From positions 186,001 through 250,000 of the forward strand of contig MU858080.1 in assembly GCA_033297075.1 (NCBI GenBank): DNA of 64,000 bases, written 5' to 3'. The notes under the pieces are model-generated. The model saw nothing but the letters and a program-made list of their open reading frames with translations, was not told the origin of the DNA and did not search any database. Numbering within the stretch: position 1 is the first letter of the stretch; each line of letters opens with the position of its first letter. Made by a program: the position numbers and the translations under genes. Shown one piece after another: positions 10,581 to 20,888 of this stretch. This stretch comes from Rhypophila decipiens (lineage: Eukaryota > Ascomycota > Sordariomycetes > Sordariales > Naviculisporaceae).

Positions 10581-11221
10581 GAAGACAAAGAGGATTAGAT
10601 GAGCGCTAAAGTGGAGTTTGCAATTTGATTGATTGTCTTGCCTCTCTCACTGCCCTTCTGGTTGTGACCAGAAGGCCTCTGTCATAAATTACGAACCATT
10701 ACGGCAAATCCATGGTTTTTGGCCAGTTCCAGACCCCTCTCATCTGACAGACTTCTGCCTCAAAACCCCTCTTTTCAGACGCGCCATACTTTCCAGCTGC
10801 GCTTGCCGTTCAACCTCAGCTTCCAGCACCCGAGAAAAGATTCGCCGCACAAACATGCAAAAGTTCCGGAAACGCCAGGCCCCTATGCCAGGCCCAGGGG
10901 TTCCATGCGGCCATGTCTCCAGACCGCTTGGTAGGTTTTGCCTGCAGTGCCGCAATTGTGAAGCGCCATACCGCCCCCTTTGTATAAAACTCGGACGTGG
11001 CCTTAAACTTGACCAGGAGTTTAAATATGGGTTGTCTATTATATTTTTAGAGATACCATCCCTACTGCTCCTGTGCGACTGTATATATATAAGAATCTCT
11101 CCCTACTCTGATTCCTACCGTGTATTTCCTCAACAGACATCTTCCCAGTTTTCAATTCGCAATTATCCTACACAGCCTTCAAGTTCCACGTATCGTCCTT
11201 ACTTCATCTTGATATATCAAA
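10581..11221. other. Upstream region of the 117-aa gene
   Basis: No gene recognised. It contains a TATA-like tatatatataag near 11081-11092 and a pyrimidine-rich leader, as expected for the promoter of the gene starting at 11222. Confidence 0.5.
11081..11092 (+). promoter_or_regulatory. TATA-like element
   Basis: The string tatatatataag lies about 130 bp upstream of the ATG at 11222, a plausible distance for a fungal TATA box with a leader. Confidence 0.35.
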
Positions 11222-11654
11222 ATGCCGAAGGGAACCAGCTCCACCTCCTCGATCTCCGGCCTATGGTCGTCAGCAATCAAAGGCCACAACCTTGAAAAAA
11301 GCAATCATAAGTTGGACCAAGTTAGCAGAAACTTAAAAGAAGCAACACCATCTACTGGACCCAAGAGTCAATCCAGTGCTTTCAGCGGATCCTTTCCACA
11401 CTCGGGGAGCGGCAGCACCGCAGCCTCGAGATCCAACACCTACACGGATTCAAAGGTGGACACGGTTGCAGAAATGACGAACATGATCAGCACACAGAGA
11501 GCGTATGAGAGTAATCTCGCAGCGCTGAATCAGTCCAATAAGATGTCGGGTAAGCTGCCTTCCACAGTCTGGGATATATATGATTTGCAAAATGAGATAT
11601 TTGGCTAATTCTTTGGCCATTTTTATAGCATCATCACTGCAGTTTCTACGTTAA
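11222..11654 (+). CDS. 117-aa protein resembling a miniature flagellar rod/hook protein
   Basis: Exons are 11222-11549 and 11629-11654. The intron starts gtaagc and ends tttttatag; the splice replaces a run-on tail with ASSLQFLR. Residues 31-46 (LDQVSRNLKEATPSTG) resemble the N-terminal rod motif of bacterial FlgB/C/E/F/G proteins (LDVxxxNLANxxTxG). Residues 79-98 (VDTVAEMTNMISTQRAYESN) closely resemble their C-terminal motif (VxxxEEMxxMIxxQRAYExN). A Ser/Gly-rich linker joins the two. In bacteria these helices pair to form rod and hook subunits. No other flagellar gene is near, and the gene has an intron and a fungal promoter. It may be a convergent amphipathic helix pair or an old transfer. 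Its role in the fungus is unknown. Confidence 0.6.
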
Positions 11655-11957
11655 TAGTCTTCACAACTATCGGGTCCACATTTAGAAGTCTACCACAGGA
11701 GGGGGAAGCGAAGTAACTTGGCCAGCACTTGGAGTATGGAAACCCCAGGAAGTTTATCACTTATAACGGCGGGTTGCCTGGGGACAATGTAACCATTATA
11801 AGCCTGCCTTGTTGAATTTTATGAACAAGATATACTTTGAACATTCTTTATTCGAAACTTTCATTACATACGCTGTAGCACTTGGGCCACCAAACTCGGC
11901 ACTGACCGACATAGTCTCTCTGGGTGTTGCAAAAAGGTCCAGTGAGTTCAGTTGCGC
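11655..11957. other. Convergent 3' spacer
   Basis: This lies between the 117-aa gene (+) and the NTPase gene (-). No feature is seen. Confidence 0.5.
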
Positions 11958-12656
11958 TCAAAACCTCAGCCCCGGGTTCCTAAAGGGAATCAGCGCGCCC
12001 ACCACAGCCTGCTGAATATATCCCTTCCGGTCAATCACGTCCCCCGTGAGCAGCCCAATCGACCCGTTCTTCTGCTTCGAGTTGGTCTGTCCCCAGATTT
12101 GATCCTCGGCGTGGCCCAGCTCCATCCCGCCCCGCACGAGCCGACTAGTCTCCAGAGGAAGGTAATACATGAGTGTGCGGGCCTTGCCTTCGACGATACT
12201 ATCAGCCTCATTTTCATTTTGTTCTGAATCTGAGCCAAGCGCATGTCTATTTCCAAGGATGACCACCCACGCAAAGGACTGCAGCAGAGCGGTCTGCTTT
12301 TGGTCGGCGGGGCCAGAAGAGGGATCCTCGCACACCCCGCCTTCGATGCCGACCCAGAAATCGACGGCGGCGGCGGCGCCGGATTCGGCCGCGCGGGCGT
12401 TGACGGCGCGGTTTCTAGCGCCTAGGAGGGTCTCTTGGTCTGTAAATGGCTGATCGGGCACGCCCGAGGGAACGGCGATGCCACGCGCGGTGAAGGCCGT
12501 GTTGGGAAACATCTCCTCGAAGCCGTGAAGCGCGGCGGCGATCTTGACGGGGTTCAGGGAGGCGACGAGGATTGTTTTTGGCCTGGGATGGTTGGGTTGT
12601 GTATCATCGTTGCCTATCGTGTTTGTGTTGCCAGAATCGGGGTTTGGGGGGTTCAT
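11958..12656 (-). CDS. DUF84/YjjX-type non-canonical purine NTP phosphatase
   Basis: The single exon of 232 residues, after a 27-residue disordered leader, starts the family fold with TILVASLNPVKIAAALHGF, the substrate-loop motif. Then come GIAVPSGVPDQPF, GARNRAV, WVGIEGGV, FAWVVIL and GGMELGHAEDQIWG, in the order seen in E. coli YjjX and related proteins, which hydrolyse ITP and XTP. The likely role is cleaning damaged purine nucleotides in the cytosol. An insert around residues 149-165 (acidic, Asn/Glu-rich) is longer than in bacterial members. The gene shares a promoter region with the divergent gene at 13090. Confidence 0.85.
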   Translation of the reverse strand: MNPPNPDSGNTNTIGNDDTQPNHPRPKTILVASLNPVKIAAALHGFEEMFPNTAFTARGIAVPSGVPDQPFTDQETLLGARNRAVNARAAESGAAAAVDFWVGIEGGVCEDPSSGPADQKQTALLQSFAWVVILGNRHALGSDSEQNENEADSIVEGKARTLMYYLPLETSRLVRGGMELGHAEDQIWGQTNSKQKNGSIGLLTGDVIDRKGYIQQAVVGALIPFRNPGLRF

Positions 12657-13089
12657 GATGACTTTTAATTTCCAAAATGTGTGCTTTGGGAATTGTGATT
12701 GTAAAGTAATCGAATGGTGTGAGTTGCATATGAGGTCTGATATAAATCCAAGATTCGCTTATGAATCTGTTGGGGATGTTGACAGAACATCGTTTTGAAC
12801 CAGAATTCCGCCCAATCCAGGAAAAGTCGAGATTTTCGAGGTGCTAGAAGTGTGAGGCTAGACTCACCACCGGGGTGTTGTTAGTGAGCAACTCTTAATT
12901 ACGGATAGATCCGGACCTACTCCGTAGCGAGCTGAATATGAGTGTGTAACAGTACGGGGTACAGCGCAGGGGAACATCGCCACAATGCCAATGCACCTAT
13001 TCGGTAATTTCGTGCCCGAGTTTTAAAGTGTCGACCATCATAATTCATATCCTCCGACCTCCGCCATCCTACGACTTTCGACAACCAAC
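12657..13089. other. Bidirectional promoter region
   Basis: A divergent spacer between the YjjX-like gene and the gene at 13090. No coding signal is seen. Confidence 0.5.
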
Positions 13090-15156
13090 ATGTGTTTTCA
13101 AATTGTTGAGCTCTTCAGCGCATGCAAATGTCTTTATTACCAGCATACTGTCGACAAATGCCCTGCTTATGGCAGCCCAGGCCATGGGATCTACAGATGG
13201 ACGAGAGTAGTCGGGGTTGCATGCTTTGAGCACTCTAGGAGCAAGTCATCTTCTGGTTCCACCGGTGCTGTGCCGAAGCGTCGCGATGGCCATCAGTTGA
13301 CTAAGGTGCGAGACGGCGCCCTGTTACAGGTGCGGAAGATACTTACCCCGATTACGGCGGGAAAACTTGCGTTGCGAGACGCGCTGTTGCAGGTGCGGAA
13401 GATAGATAACTCTGAAGCGGATGCGTTGACCGTGGGCTTCAGTGACCATGATGGGTCCGACAGTTCTGACGGCTGGGAAGAAACTATCGACGGCGAAACA
13501 GTCGGGGCGCTATTCAGCAAACTCTTGAACTTTGGAGATCTGCCCTTCCTATGGCCGCAGTTGATTGCCCAGTCCTCGTCGTGGAAACGATCCCAACGGA
13601 CAATCGAAAGACTTCTGCATAGCTATTCCCAGGATCTTGGTAGATTGGCGGGACATTCCCTATCAAACGAGTCGATACCCGATGCTGAACGGGAGATGTA
13701 CTTTTGGGCATCCGAGGTCATTTGCCGATATCCAGCCAAGCTTGCACAGCGAATCTGCCTAGCACATTACCGCGTCGAGCCCGATGAAGAGTCTTCTCAG
13801 ACCCAGAATATGATCACGGCGGGTTCAGAAAAAAGGAATGAAAGTGACAGCGAAAATGAGGATGACTCGTTGTTTATGTTGGAAACCGTCGAGACATTTC
13901 TCTTCCGAACCGAACCGATTCTTTACCTACAAGCCAACCTGAAGGCATTGCTAAAACCACGAATGCCGCAGACCATTCCCCTGGTCACTAGGATCTGGAA
14001 GTACGCCCAGCTCCACTTTGAGAATACAGTTGGTAGCCTTATGGGTGGCGAGCAATTGCCGCCGTATGGCAGTACTCGTCTTCGATGGACTTGCGTATGT
14101 GGGAAAGCGTTACATGACAACTTTGTGGAACTTCGACCTGGTGCCCTGAGCGACTTGGATAAGCTCCTTCAAGGCTATGGCAAGGACATCATAGAGGCCT
14201 TGGATACGGATAGCTCTCCCAATCAGGGGCCTCCACCCCAACGAAGAGATTGGAAACAGAGTGCTCGGTCCGCTATCAACAGTTGCCGTGGCCTGTTTTC
14301 AGCATTGGTCTTGAAGCCGCCAAACCTCCCCCAATATCGACAAGGCAGGAGTGGACAGAAAAACACCACAGGGGCCTGCATCCGCACGGGATTGGCTGAT
14401 GTTGGTTTCCATGACTTCCTCCTGCTTTGCATTCCATTCATGAGGGTCGCCACGAAACTGCACCAGCCCGAGATATGCAGGATAAAATCGGACCAAGAAT
14501 TCTTTCAGCTTCTGCGCCATTACTACCAGGCCAAGAGGGGACGGGGCCCTTGGAAGCTCCTGCGCAAAGTCAAGTCCATCCGGTTCGTCAAGGTAAGACA
14601 GCAGGCCCACCTTGTCTTTTCAGTTGGTACAACACATTGGTACATAAACGAGCACATGAAACTAACCCCAAAGATCGAAACGCAGTTTGAAATGTATCGC
14701 AGTAGTCTCGCAGACATAAGGCTATGCCCCAGTGTCCCACCTCCAGAAAGAACAGGCACCTAGTACGGATACCATGCCGGTTGGCAGCCACACCAACAAG
14801 ATCCCGACGTTCTCCCACCTATGGGACCAAATTTGCTCGCCCACCTATTTGAACACCCAGAACACGCAGATGTCGTCCCGGTGATCTGGAGACGAATACC
14901 CAGGAAGCTGAAGGCAGAACTAGAGGCCTGCCCAACAAGAGGCAGCTCGCTTGGCTGGGGCTTGCAACTGGCCGAGGGCATGGAGTGGTTTCTGTTCTTT
15001 GTATTGGGCTGTGCCGGCTTCCTTGTGTGTCTGGTGGTGTCTGTTATCTGGTCGGCTGTTAGAGAGGATATCCAAGGAGGTTTTGCCATTGGGGCCTTTT
15101 TGCTTGCATTTTTCGTCTTTTGTGGGAGCATAGTCCACTCGATGGTTTTGGAATAA
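13090..15156 (+). pseudogene. Cys-rich N-terminus / WTCxCG / two-TM protein with an in-frame TAG
   Basis: Exon 1 is 13090-14592. The intron 14593-14685 starts gtaaga, has actaacc and ends cgcag. Exon 2 runs on to TAG at 14761-14763. The N-terminus has a zinc-finger-like pattern (FSACKCLYYQHTVDKCPAYG, then VACFEHS). The C-terminal part has STRLRWTCVCG, LLLCIPFMRVATKLHQPEIC and FEMYRSSLADIRLCPSVPPP. Beyond the TAG the same frame stays open for 131 codons to TAA at 15156. It encodes the rest of this fungal family: MGPNLLAHLFEHPEHADVVP, a WFLFFVLGCAGFLVCLVVSV helix, EDIQGGFAIGAF and a second helix. The TAG stands where CAG would fit, a C-to-T change in CpA context. The truncated product would be 526 residues without membrane helices; readthrough or a genuine null allele are the options. 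Confidence 0.75.
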
Positions 15157-15521
15157 TTAGGATTGATTAATATCATTTAGCAAGGTAATTAAGTAGCTGA
15201 AATGTTAGATGTATCTTACCCTAATAGAGCGATATGTTGATAAGATGCTTTGACAATTACAGCCTCTACATACAGGTACGCAGATAACAAGGGCCCGGGG
15301 CTTTCGTCTTTCAGGACGTAAAAAAAACAAAAACAAAAAAGAAACCCGCTAGTAATTAATTAGTCTATAAAGTCTAAATAGTTGTAAAGAGAAAGAGGAA
15401 TAAAGAGTGTAGTTAATAATAAAGTCGTTAAGGAAGCTCTACTAGTTAGTAGTAGATCCGTTATAGAGCCGCCAATGCCAATGCATTTTTCTTCAGCTTA
15501 TTCGCCGGGAGTACTGTCGTC
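15157..15521. other. Convergent 3' spacer, A-rich
   Basis: Contains an A-rich tract (15320-15343) and AT-rich sequence without coding potential, between two genes that face each other. Confidence 0.5.
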
Positions 15522-16127
15522 CTACTGGTTAGCCACCAGTCCAAAAGCGCATATAACCTTGTTCCCCTCGGTCAAACTTTTCCTCTTGAGCCAGCATTTT
15601 CTCCAGTCCCGTTTACCTCTCCAGTTGCGTTTGATTTCGGGCCATTTATCCTGTCCGTTTGAATCATGCTGGTAGCAAACATATGCGGGCGGATGGCCCT
15701 CCTTGAGAACGACAAAGTGGGACTTGTTGTCTGTTGTCACATAGCCGACGCCGAGCATAGATACTTGCCATGTATCCAAGAGGAACTGCTCGTGCCTCCA
15801 CATGGCATTAGTGTTAGGAGGGTTCATTCGCAGCATGCGACGTAAACCGCTACCTCGACGAATGACAGTGGCCGATTCAATCTCGGATCCAATATCGTTG
15901 AACAGCCAGGCCTTGATATGGTACTGGTACTTGTCGCCTACGGCAAGCTTCAGACATCTGTCGATCTCCTCCATCTCATAGTCGACAATGACACCATTCG
16001 GTAACTTCTTCATCTCTTCTTTGACGTCAAGGGGCAGGTCGTCCACGCTTTGCAGGCCAATAAGGTAGGCGAGGGTGACGAAGAAGCAGTTGTTGTTGGA
16101 GCCCGAGGGATTGTATGTTGAGGGCAT
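15522..16127 (-). CDS. Putative papain-fold (polymorphic-toxin-related) protein
   Basis: The single exon has 201 residues. The layout fits a minimal papain-like fold. A candidate nucleophile Cys14 sits at the start of a hydrophobic helix (GSNNNCFFVTLAYLIGLQ). A candidate catalytic His137 lies in a beta strand (NKSHFVVLKEG), and a third acid or Asn (about Asp155 to Asn157) lies in YVCYQHDSNGQ. The order Cys-helix, His-strand, aromatic-strand-Asp is that of papain-fold effector domains. No signal peptide is seen, so it likely acts inside the cell or is delivered in an unusual way. The basic, Trp-rich C-terminus (IKRNWRGKRDWRKCWLKRK) could bind nucleic acid or membrane. The assignment rests on pattern alone. 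Confidence 0.55.
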   Translation of the reverse strand: MPSTYNPSGSNNNCFFVTLAYLIGLQSVDDLPLDVKEEMKKLPNGVIVDYEMEEIDRCLKLAVGDKYQYHIKAWLFNDIGSEIESATVIRRGSGLRRMLRMNPPNTNAMWRHEQFLLDTWQVSMLGVGYVTTDNKSHFVVLKEGHPPAYVCYQHDSNGQDKWPEIKRNWRGKRDWRKCWLKRKSLTEGNKVICAFGLVANQ

Positions 16128-17334
16128 TGTCGCGATCGAACTTGTAAAGTTGACAGTGGAGAAGAACGGCAGGAGCGGATTTTGGTAGAATAGGTGCGCA
16201 GAGTATGTTGCAAGGTAAGATGAGTAGGTGGAAAGATTGTATTGAAGATGAAGAAGAGAGAGAGAGGATCCCCGGGGAATGGCTCTCTATATATATACAT
16301 AGATAGTCTGTATCATAGCACCTAAACCGTATAGTTCAGGGCGTATGCCGTATTTCCTGCAACAGCGTAAGACCAGCCTCTAGCTTCATGTCGAGATTTC
16401 CCTCCTCCTAAAGATATGGGGGCACATTGCTCATGCGGGGAGGATAAACTTACGGAGCGCGGAAACGACGAAGAGTGCCGACCGTTAACCGTACGGAGTA
16501 GGGGTCTTGTTGTCGACACCATCGGCCGCGCCTCAATGCAGGTTGTCAGGGACACCAGAGGTGACTCGGATCCGTATAAATAATTGAAGATCTTTATAAT
16601 CGAAGATCTTGCTTACGGATACGGCCCATACGGGACCGCCCCTACACAACCGCTTCAGGTTTAGGCACATATTCTTTGTCCAGGGGCTAGGTTATATAAG
16701 TCTGACAGCTGACGCCCCTGGTGCCGTCCAAGACGACCGGGTTTGAAACCAAACTCTAACTGTAAAGGGCGCTGCTGCCCAAATTTGGCGCGGTGTAACC
16801 CGGATGTGTAACCCCAGTCGGTCGACAGGATAAGATAGTTACACAGGAAGGGGCCAATACGAACGTTCCCAGAACCCCCAAGTAGACTTCGCTGAGCTCT
16901 AGGAGAAAGGAAGTGTAGGTAATAGCAGGATTGTATCGGCACTGTGTACCTTTGATCTCAAGAATAACGAAAACACAGCTTCATGATCCTGGGTAGTGTC
17001 AAATCCCCCGAACAAAACGAATCACAGCTGTAGACGAGTAAGCAGTTCAGTTACTGGGGAATGCAGACGGAATATTAATAACTAGAATATAAAGACCGTT
17101 GAATACATTCAACAACCTGTCCTCCAGGGCCTCTTCTCCAACCTCCGATTGAAAATATGGACTCAAAGGTACATGTCCAAACTCAAGAATCTATCCAATC
17201 CTGTAGTAAACGCCTGTCTGCCATGCCTAAACCCAACCTAACCATCCCAGCCTCTAAAGTCCTGTTAATAAGTAACCCTTCCCAAAGCCCCTACCACCCA
17301 AAGCTTGTTATTACACATACGATGACCCAAGCAA
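16128..17334. other. Intergenic, about 1.2 kb
   Basis: Holds the upstream region of the papain-fold gene and the 3' flank of the Zn2Cys6 gene. Small ORFs (for example 16942-16661 minus) lack motifs and are not called. Confidence 0.5.
16284..16300 (-). promoter_or_regulatory. TATA-like element
   Basis: The string ctatatatatacat lies about 160 bp upstream of the ATG at 16127 on the minus strand. Confidence 0.3.
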
Positions 17335-19473
17335 TCACATTGAACCATCCCAGCTAACAGCAAACATATCAGCAATCCACTGATTCGCCATCTCGTCAAT
17401 CGCATAAGTATCCCACCCCATACCCTGGGCATCATACGGCAGCCCATTCATAGGCCCCCCAGTGGTATCCATAGGATCGCCTGTCCCAAGCTGCCCCTGT
17501 AAATGCGCCATCTGAACAGCACCAGCACCAGCACCAGCACCAGCTTGAAACTGACCTCCAATGCCAATCTCCGCGCCTCCATCTCCAACCACCTGATTCC
17601 CGCACCCAGCCTGAGTTCCTCCCATCCCCATACTACCCGTCTGTTCAGCCCCCTTGGCCCGACTAAAAACAGGCTCCCAAGCAGCCTTTAAATGCCGGAT
17701 AGCCCTCGCCCCGGCAGCCCAAGTATCAAGTTCTGGTCGATCAGCGATAAGCCCACACTCCTGCGGTACAGCAGCGAACCTCTCGGCGAGCTTCTCTAGC
17801 AAGGCAAAACAGTCCAGTGTCTGGTGGACGACGGATTTATCCCAGTACGGGTCGTCAAGCGTACAGAGACGGTACATGACTATCGTTAGGTATGCGATTT
17901 GCGACGTCATGGGAAAGGCAAACATTAGGAAGTGGGACGAAGGCTGTTCCAACAGGATTGAGTACCATTCCTTTGTTAGGCTCAGGATCGTGGTTAGGTG
18001 GGTTATTCTGGAGAGACTTAGTTGGTCTGCTGGGTCAGTGGACTTGTTTGAGCCACCCGAGTACAGGGCTATCTCGCGCAGCTCAATCTCGCTGGATATC
18101 TCGTGAAGACGGCAGACAAAGGCCCACTCGGGGGGGATGTCTTTGGGTGCGTTTTGGCGCGTGGTTTCCAGCCGCTGGAGCAGGGCCTTGATTTGGAATT
18201 CGCAGACTGTCCTCGTCTGCGGCGACAGCTCGACCGCGGAGCCTTGGAATGAGTGATACGGTGCTTCAGCCGCAATACGCTGCATCAGGACCTGTTGAAT
18301 GAGAATCCCGTCCAGAGGCGAGTCTGGCCTTTTGTCCAGAATCTCCAGGCAGTCATCCATGTGCGAGGTCCACGGCATGGCAAAGGTTCGACGGAGAAAG
18401 GTTCCCACGCAGGCGGAGACGATCCAGCTGGCCAGCACAGCCCGGCTTTCTTCTGTCGTTCGCACCGCCGTGGGCAGGGTCTTGGCGATGAAGCCGTGAA
18501 CCCTCATGCAAGCCATGGGATGGGGCGTGTCGTTGATTTTGATGGGCGTCTTGTCAAAGTACAGATCCTGCACCAGGGCCGCGAGCAAGTGGCTGTACAT
18601 GGTCATGAAAGGTTTGCCGATCAGACGCAAGTGGTAGGTTGACCAGCCCAGGAACCCGACCAGACCCTGGAGAATGTCTAGACTGCGCTGGTGCTCGACG
18701 ATGACCTTTTGCGCAATCAGTGCCCGGAGCTTTTCGCCCAGGAGCTGCTGCGTTGATACCCGCTTCACGCAGATTACCATGATGCTGAGCCATAGGAAGG
18801 GCTTCTCCCTCCGCAGTTCGGCGGCTGTGGTGGACTCGGGGATGTAGACAAAGTGGAGGTATGGGAGCTTTTGGGCGCGAAAGATGTGGAGACATTCCTC
18901 TGCTTCTCTCTCAGAAATGCCGTAGTTGTTTTCGCTGTTGGCCTGGCTGAGGGCGTCTACTGAGACGGGCGAGGGTGGTACGTATTCGGTGGTCGGTCGG
19001 TTCGTGTTGTCGGGCTGTGGAGTGAAACTTGAATGAGGCTTTGATGGAAGGCAGTCGTTATTGCTTGTATCTCCAGGGGAGGCTGAACTTGACTCGCTGC
19101 TCGAGGCGACCTGTGCCAATGAACGGGCCTGTTGCAGTAAAGCGTCTGCGGAGGTTCCACTGTTCGAGTTTGCCGCAGCATTTTGAAGAAGGGTTACGAG
19201 ATCATCCAACTTGTCCTGCAGCTGGGCCGTCTTGGAAACAGGTTTGCGACCCGGCTTCCTGCGCAGGCTGGGTGCAGGCTGGCAGTCTTTTCTCAGTCGC
19301 AGACATCTTTCACAGGGACCTTGACCGTTGGGGCTAGTCCCGGGGATACACTTGCACTTGGCCTTGGCGCAGTTGTTACAGGCCCGGCCGTACGCGGTAG
19401 TGCCGGTCCGGGGAAGTTGGACTCCAGCTTGGGACGCCACGGGGGCGAGTGGCGGTAATTGTGGTTGAGACAT
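17335..19473 (-). CDS. Zn2Cys6 transcription factor
   Basis: The uninterrupted ORF has 712 residues. The binuclear zinc cluster lies at 32-64: Cys32, Cys35, Cys42, Cys54, Cys57 and Cys64 (C-x2-C-x6-C-x11-C-x2-C-x6-C, in RACNNCAKAKCKC and CERCLRLRKDC). A basic linker (RRKPGRKPVSK) and a short coiled coil (LQDKLDDLVTLLQ) follow, as needed for dimeric binding to CGG-type half sites. The middle part (about 190-600) has the hydrophobic helices of the fungal-specific regulatory domain. The C-terminus is Gly/Gln/Met-rich with Gly-Ala repeats (QAGAGAGAG), a possible activation region. It is nuclear. Targets cannot be read from the sequence. The divergent neighbour is the caspase-like gene. Confidence 0.9.
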   Translation of the reverse strand: MSQPQLPPLAPVASQAGVQLPRTGTTAYGRACNNCAKAKCKCIPGTSPNGQGPCERCLRLRKDCQPAPSLRRKPGRKPVSKTAQLQDKLDDLVTLLQNAAANSNSGTSADALLQQARSLAQVASSSESSSASPGDTSNNDCLPSKPHSSFTPQPDNTNRPTTEYVPPSPVSVDALSQANSENNYGISEREAEECLHIFRAQKLPYLHFVYIPESTTAAELRREKPFLWLSIMVICVKRVSTQQLLGEKLRALIAQKVIVEHQRSLDILQGLVGFLGWSTYHLRLIGKPFMTMYSHLLAALVQDLYFDKTPIKINDTPHPMACMRVHGFIAKTLPTAVRTTEESRAVLASWIVSACVGTFLRRTFAMPWTSHMDDCLEILDKRPDSPLDGILIQQVLMQRIAAEAPYHSFQGSAVELSPQTRTVCEFQIKALLQRLETTRQNAPKDIPPEWAFVCRLHEISSEIELREIALYSGGSNKSTDPADQLSLSRITHLTTILSLTKEWYSILLEQPSSHFLMFAFPMTSQIAYLTIVMYRLCTLDDPYWDKSVVHQTLDCFALLEKLAERFAAVPQECGLIADRPELDTWAAGARAIRHLKAAWEPVFSRAKGAEQTGSMGMGGTQAGCGNQVVGDGGAEIGIGGQFQAGAGAGAGAVQMAHLQGQLGTGDPMDTTGGPMNGLPYDAQGMGWDTYAIDEMANQWIADMFAVSWDGSM

Positions 19474-20888
19474 GGTGGAAACAACATTGAAATGGGAATA
19501 TACCGAAAGTGGAATTCCTGTTCCGCTTGTCGGTTCATTGCAGGTGAAGACGAACTGTGAGAGGTGAACCTGCTGGTGGCAGTTGTTGTGTTAAGGTTGG
19601 CGAGGGCCGAGAGTCCGTCGGAAAAAAAGGTGAAAGACGGAATCCGACGGAAGCGGGGTATTTAGTTGACCGAATCCCGGCCCGTTCTGGGATGTGATTG
19701 GTCGACCCGTCTCTGGGAGGGGCTCTGAAACAGACTTCAACAAATCCTTCGGAGACTATCAGTGATGTCCTTTTATCCGTTTTATTATATTACGATTCTC
19801 ACATGGAATCTTTCCCAAAATCACGACTCATCCTTATCGCTGTTTCACTACAGCGATTACTAATATCTCGGTTCTGAGCAGTCCCGGACAAGATCCACCG
19901 GGTAGCGTGGTGCCCGGGGTTAGGGTTATATATGCAGGAACTGGAAAAGGCATTGCCGCTCACAGAATCACACTCACAAAACACACTCACCTTCATACAA
20001 TTGCATGTCTGTGCAACCTCGAGCTATAAAATGAACGGGCGTCGCCAATCGCCTTTTCTTTTATGATAGTGACCGGCTCGGGGTAATTGTGCGACACATC
20101 CTCAACATCGGTTCCCGCACTTTTGGGATAGAACCTCGGCCATTGGGCAAAAAGCAGGACGCATGAGCAGTGGCTTGGGTACCAATTGCCATGCTCTTGT
20201 CCCCAGACCCCATCCGCATTCATGGATAACTCAGCCTATGATATTCGTCACGGCATCTTTCCAGCACCAGACCCAGCCTCTCGGAGCCTTTACTGCAGAA
20301 AGTGACCACCCAGCAGCATGCACGCGTGTCCCTCCAGCACTCAAATCGGGCGTCAATTCCAAGCTAGGATTGGCAAAGATGCAACAGAAGGTGTGACAGC
20401 AACACAGCGCGGGGCATGTCAGTCGTCAGCTTGTCTATCTCATTATGCAGAGACATATGACTCTACTGACCGACGTGCGACAGGCCCCGGCAGCTGGAGG
20501 CCTGTCTGCCTAATCTCATCACGACAACATTTTCAGGCCACTATAAACGGCTTGGCGTGATTTTGAGCCCCATTCAGGACTCAACACCCAAGCTTCAACT
20601 TGCCACTTTCACTCTTTGTCAACTTCACTTCCGCCCTCGGCTGCAAAGAGCTTCATCTCCACTTGACCACTTGTTCAATCCGGGCCACGTGTAGTATCAG
20701 TATTCACTTCTTTTCCGTCCTTTCAGCCCCACAACCGCCGTTTCTCGTCGGATCGGGGCTCGGATCCCCGCAGCTGTGCATGCCGGTGGAGCTCTGCATC
20801 TCCCGACGACGCTCGCTGATTAGTACCCAAACAGACAACGACCCGTTACAAGACAAATAGCATATATATCCTGCCCACGATACTCAAA
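19474..20888. other. Divergent promoter region, about 1.4 kb
   Basis: Lies between the Zn2Cys6 gene (-) and the caspase-like gene (+). It is long enough for complex regulation of both. The ORFs inside are short and without motifs. Confidence 0.5.
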
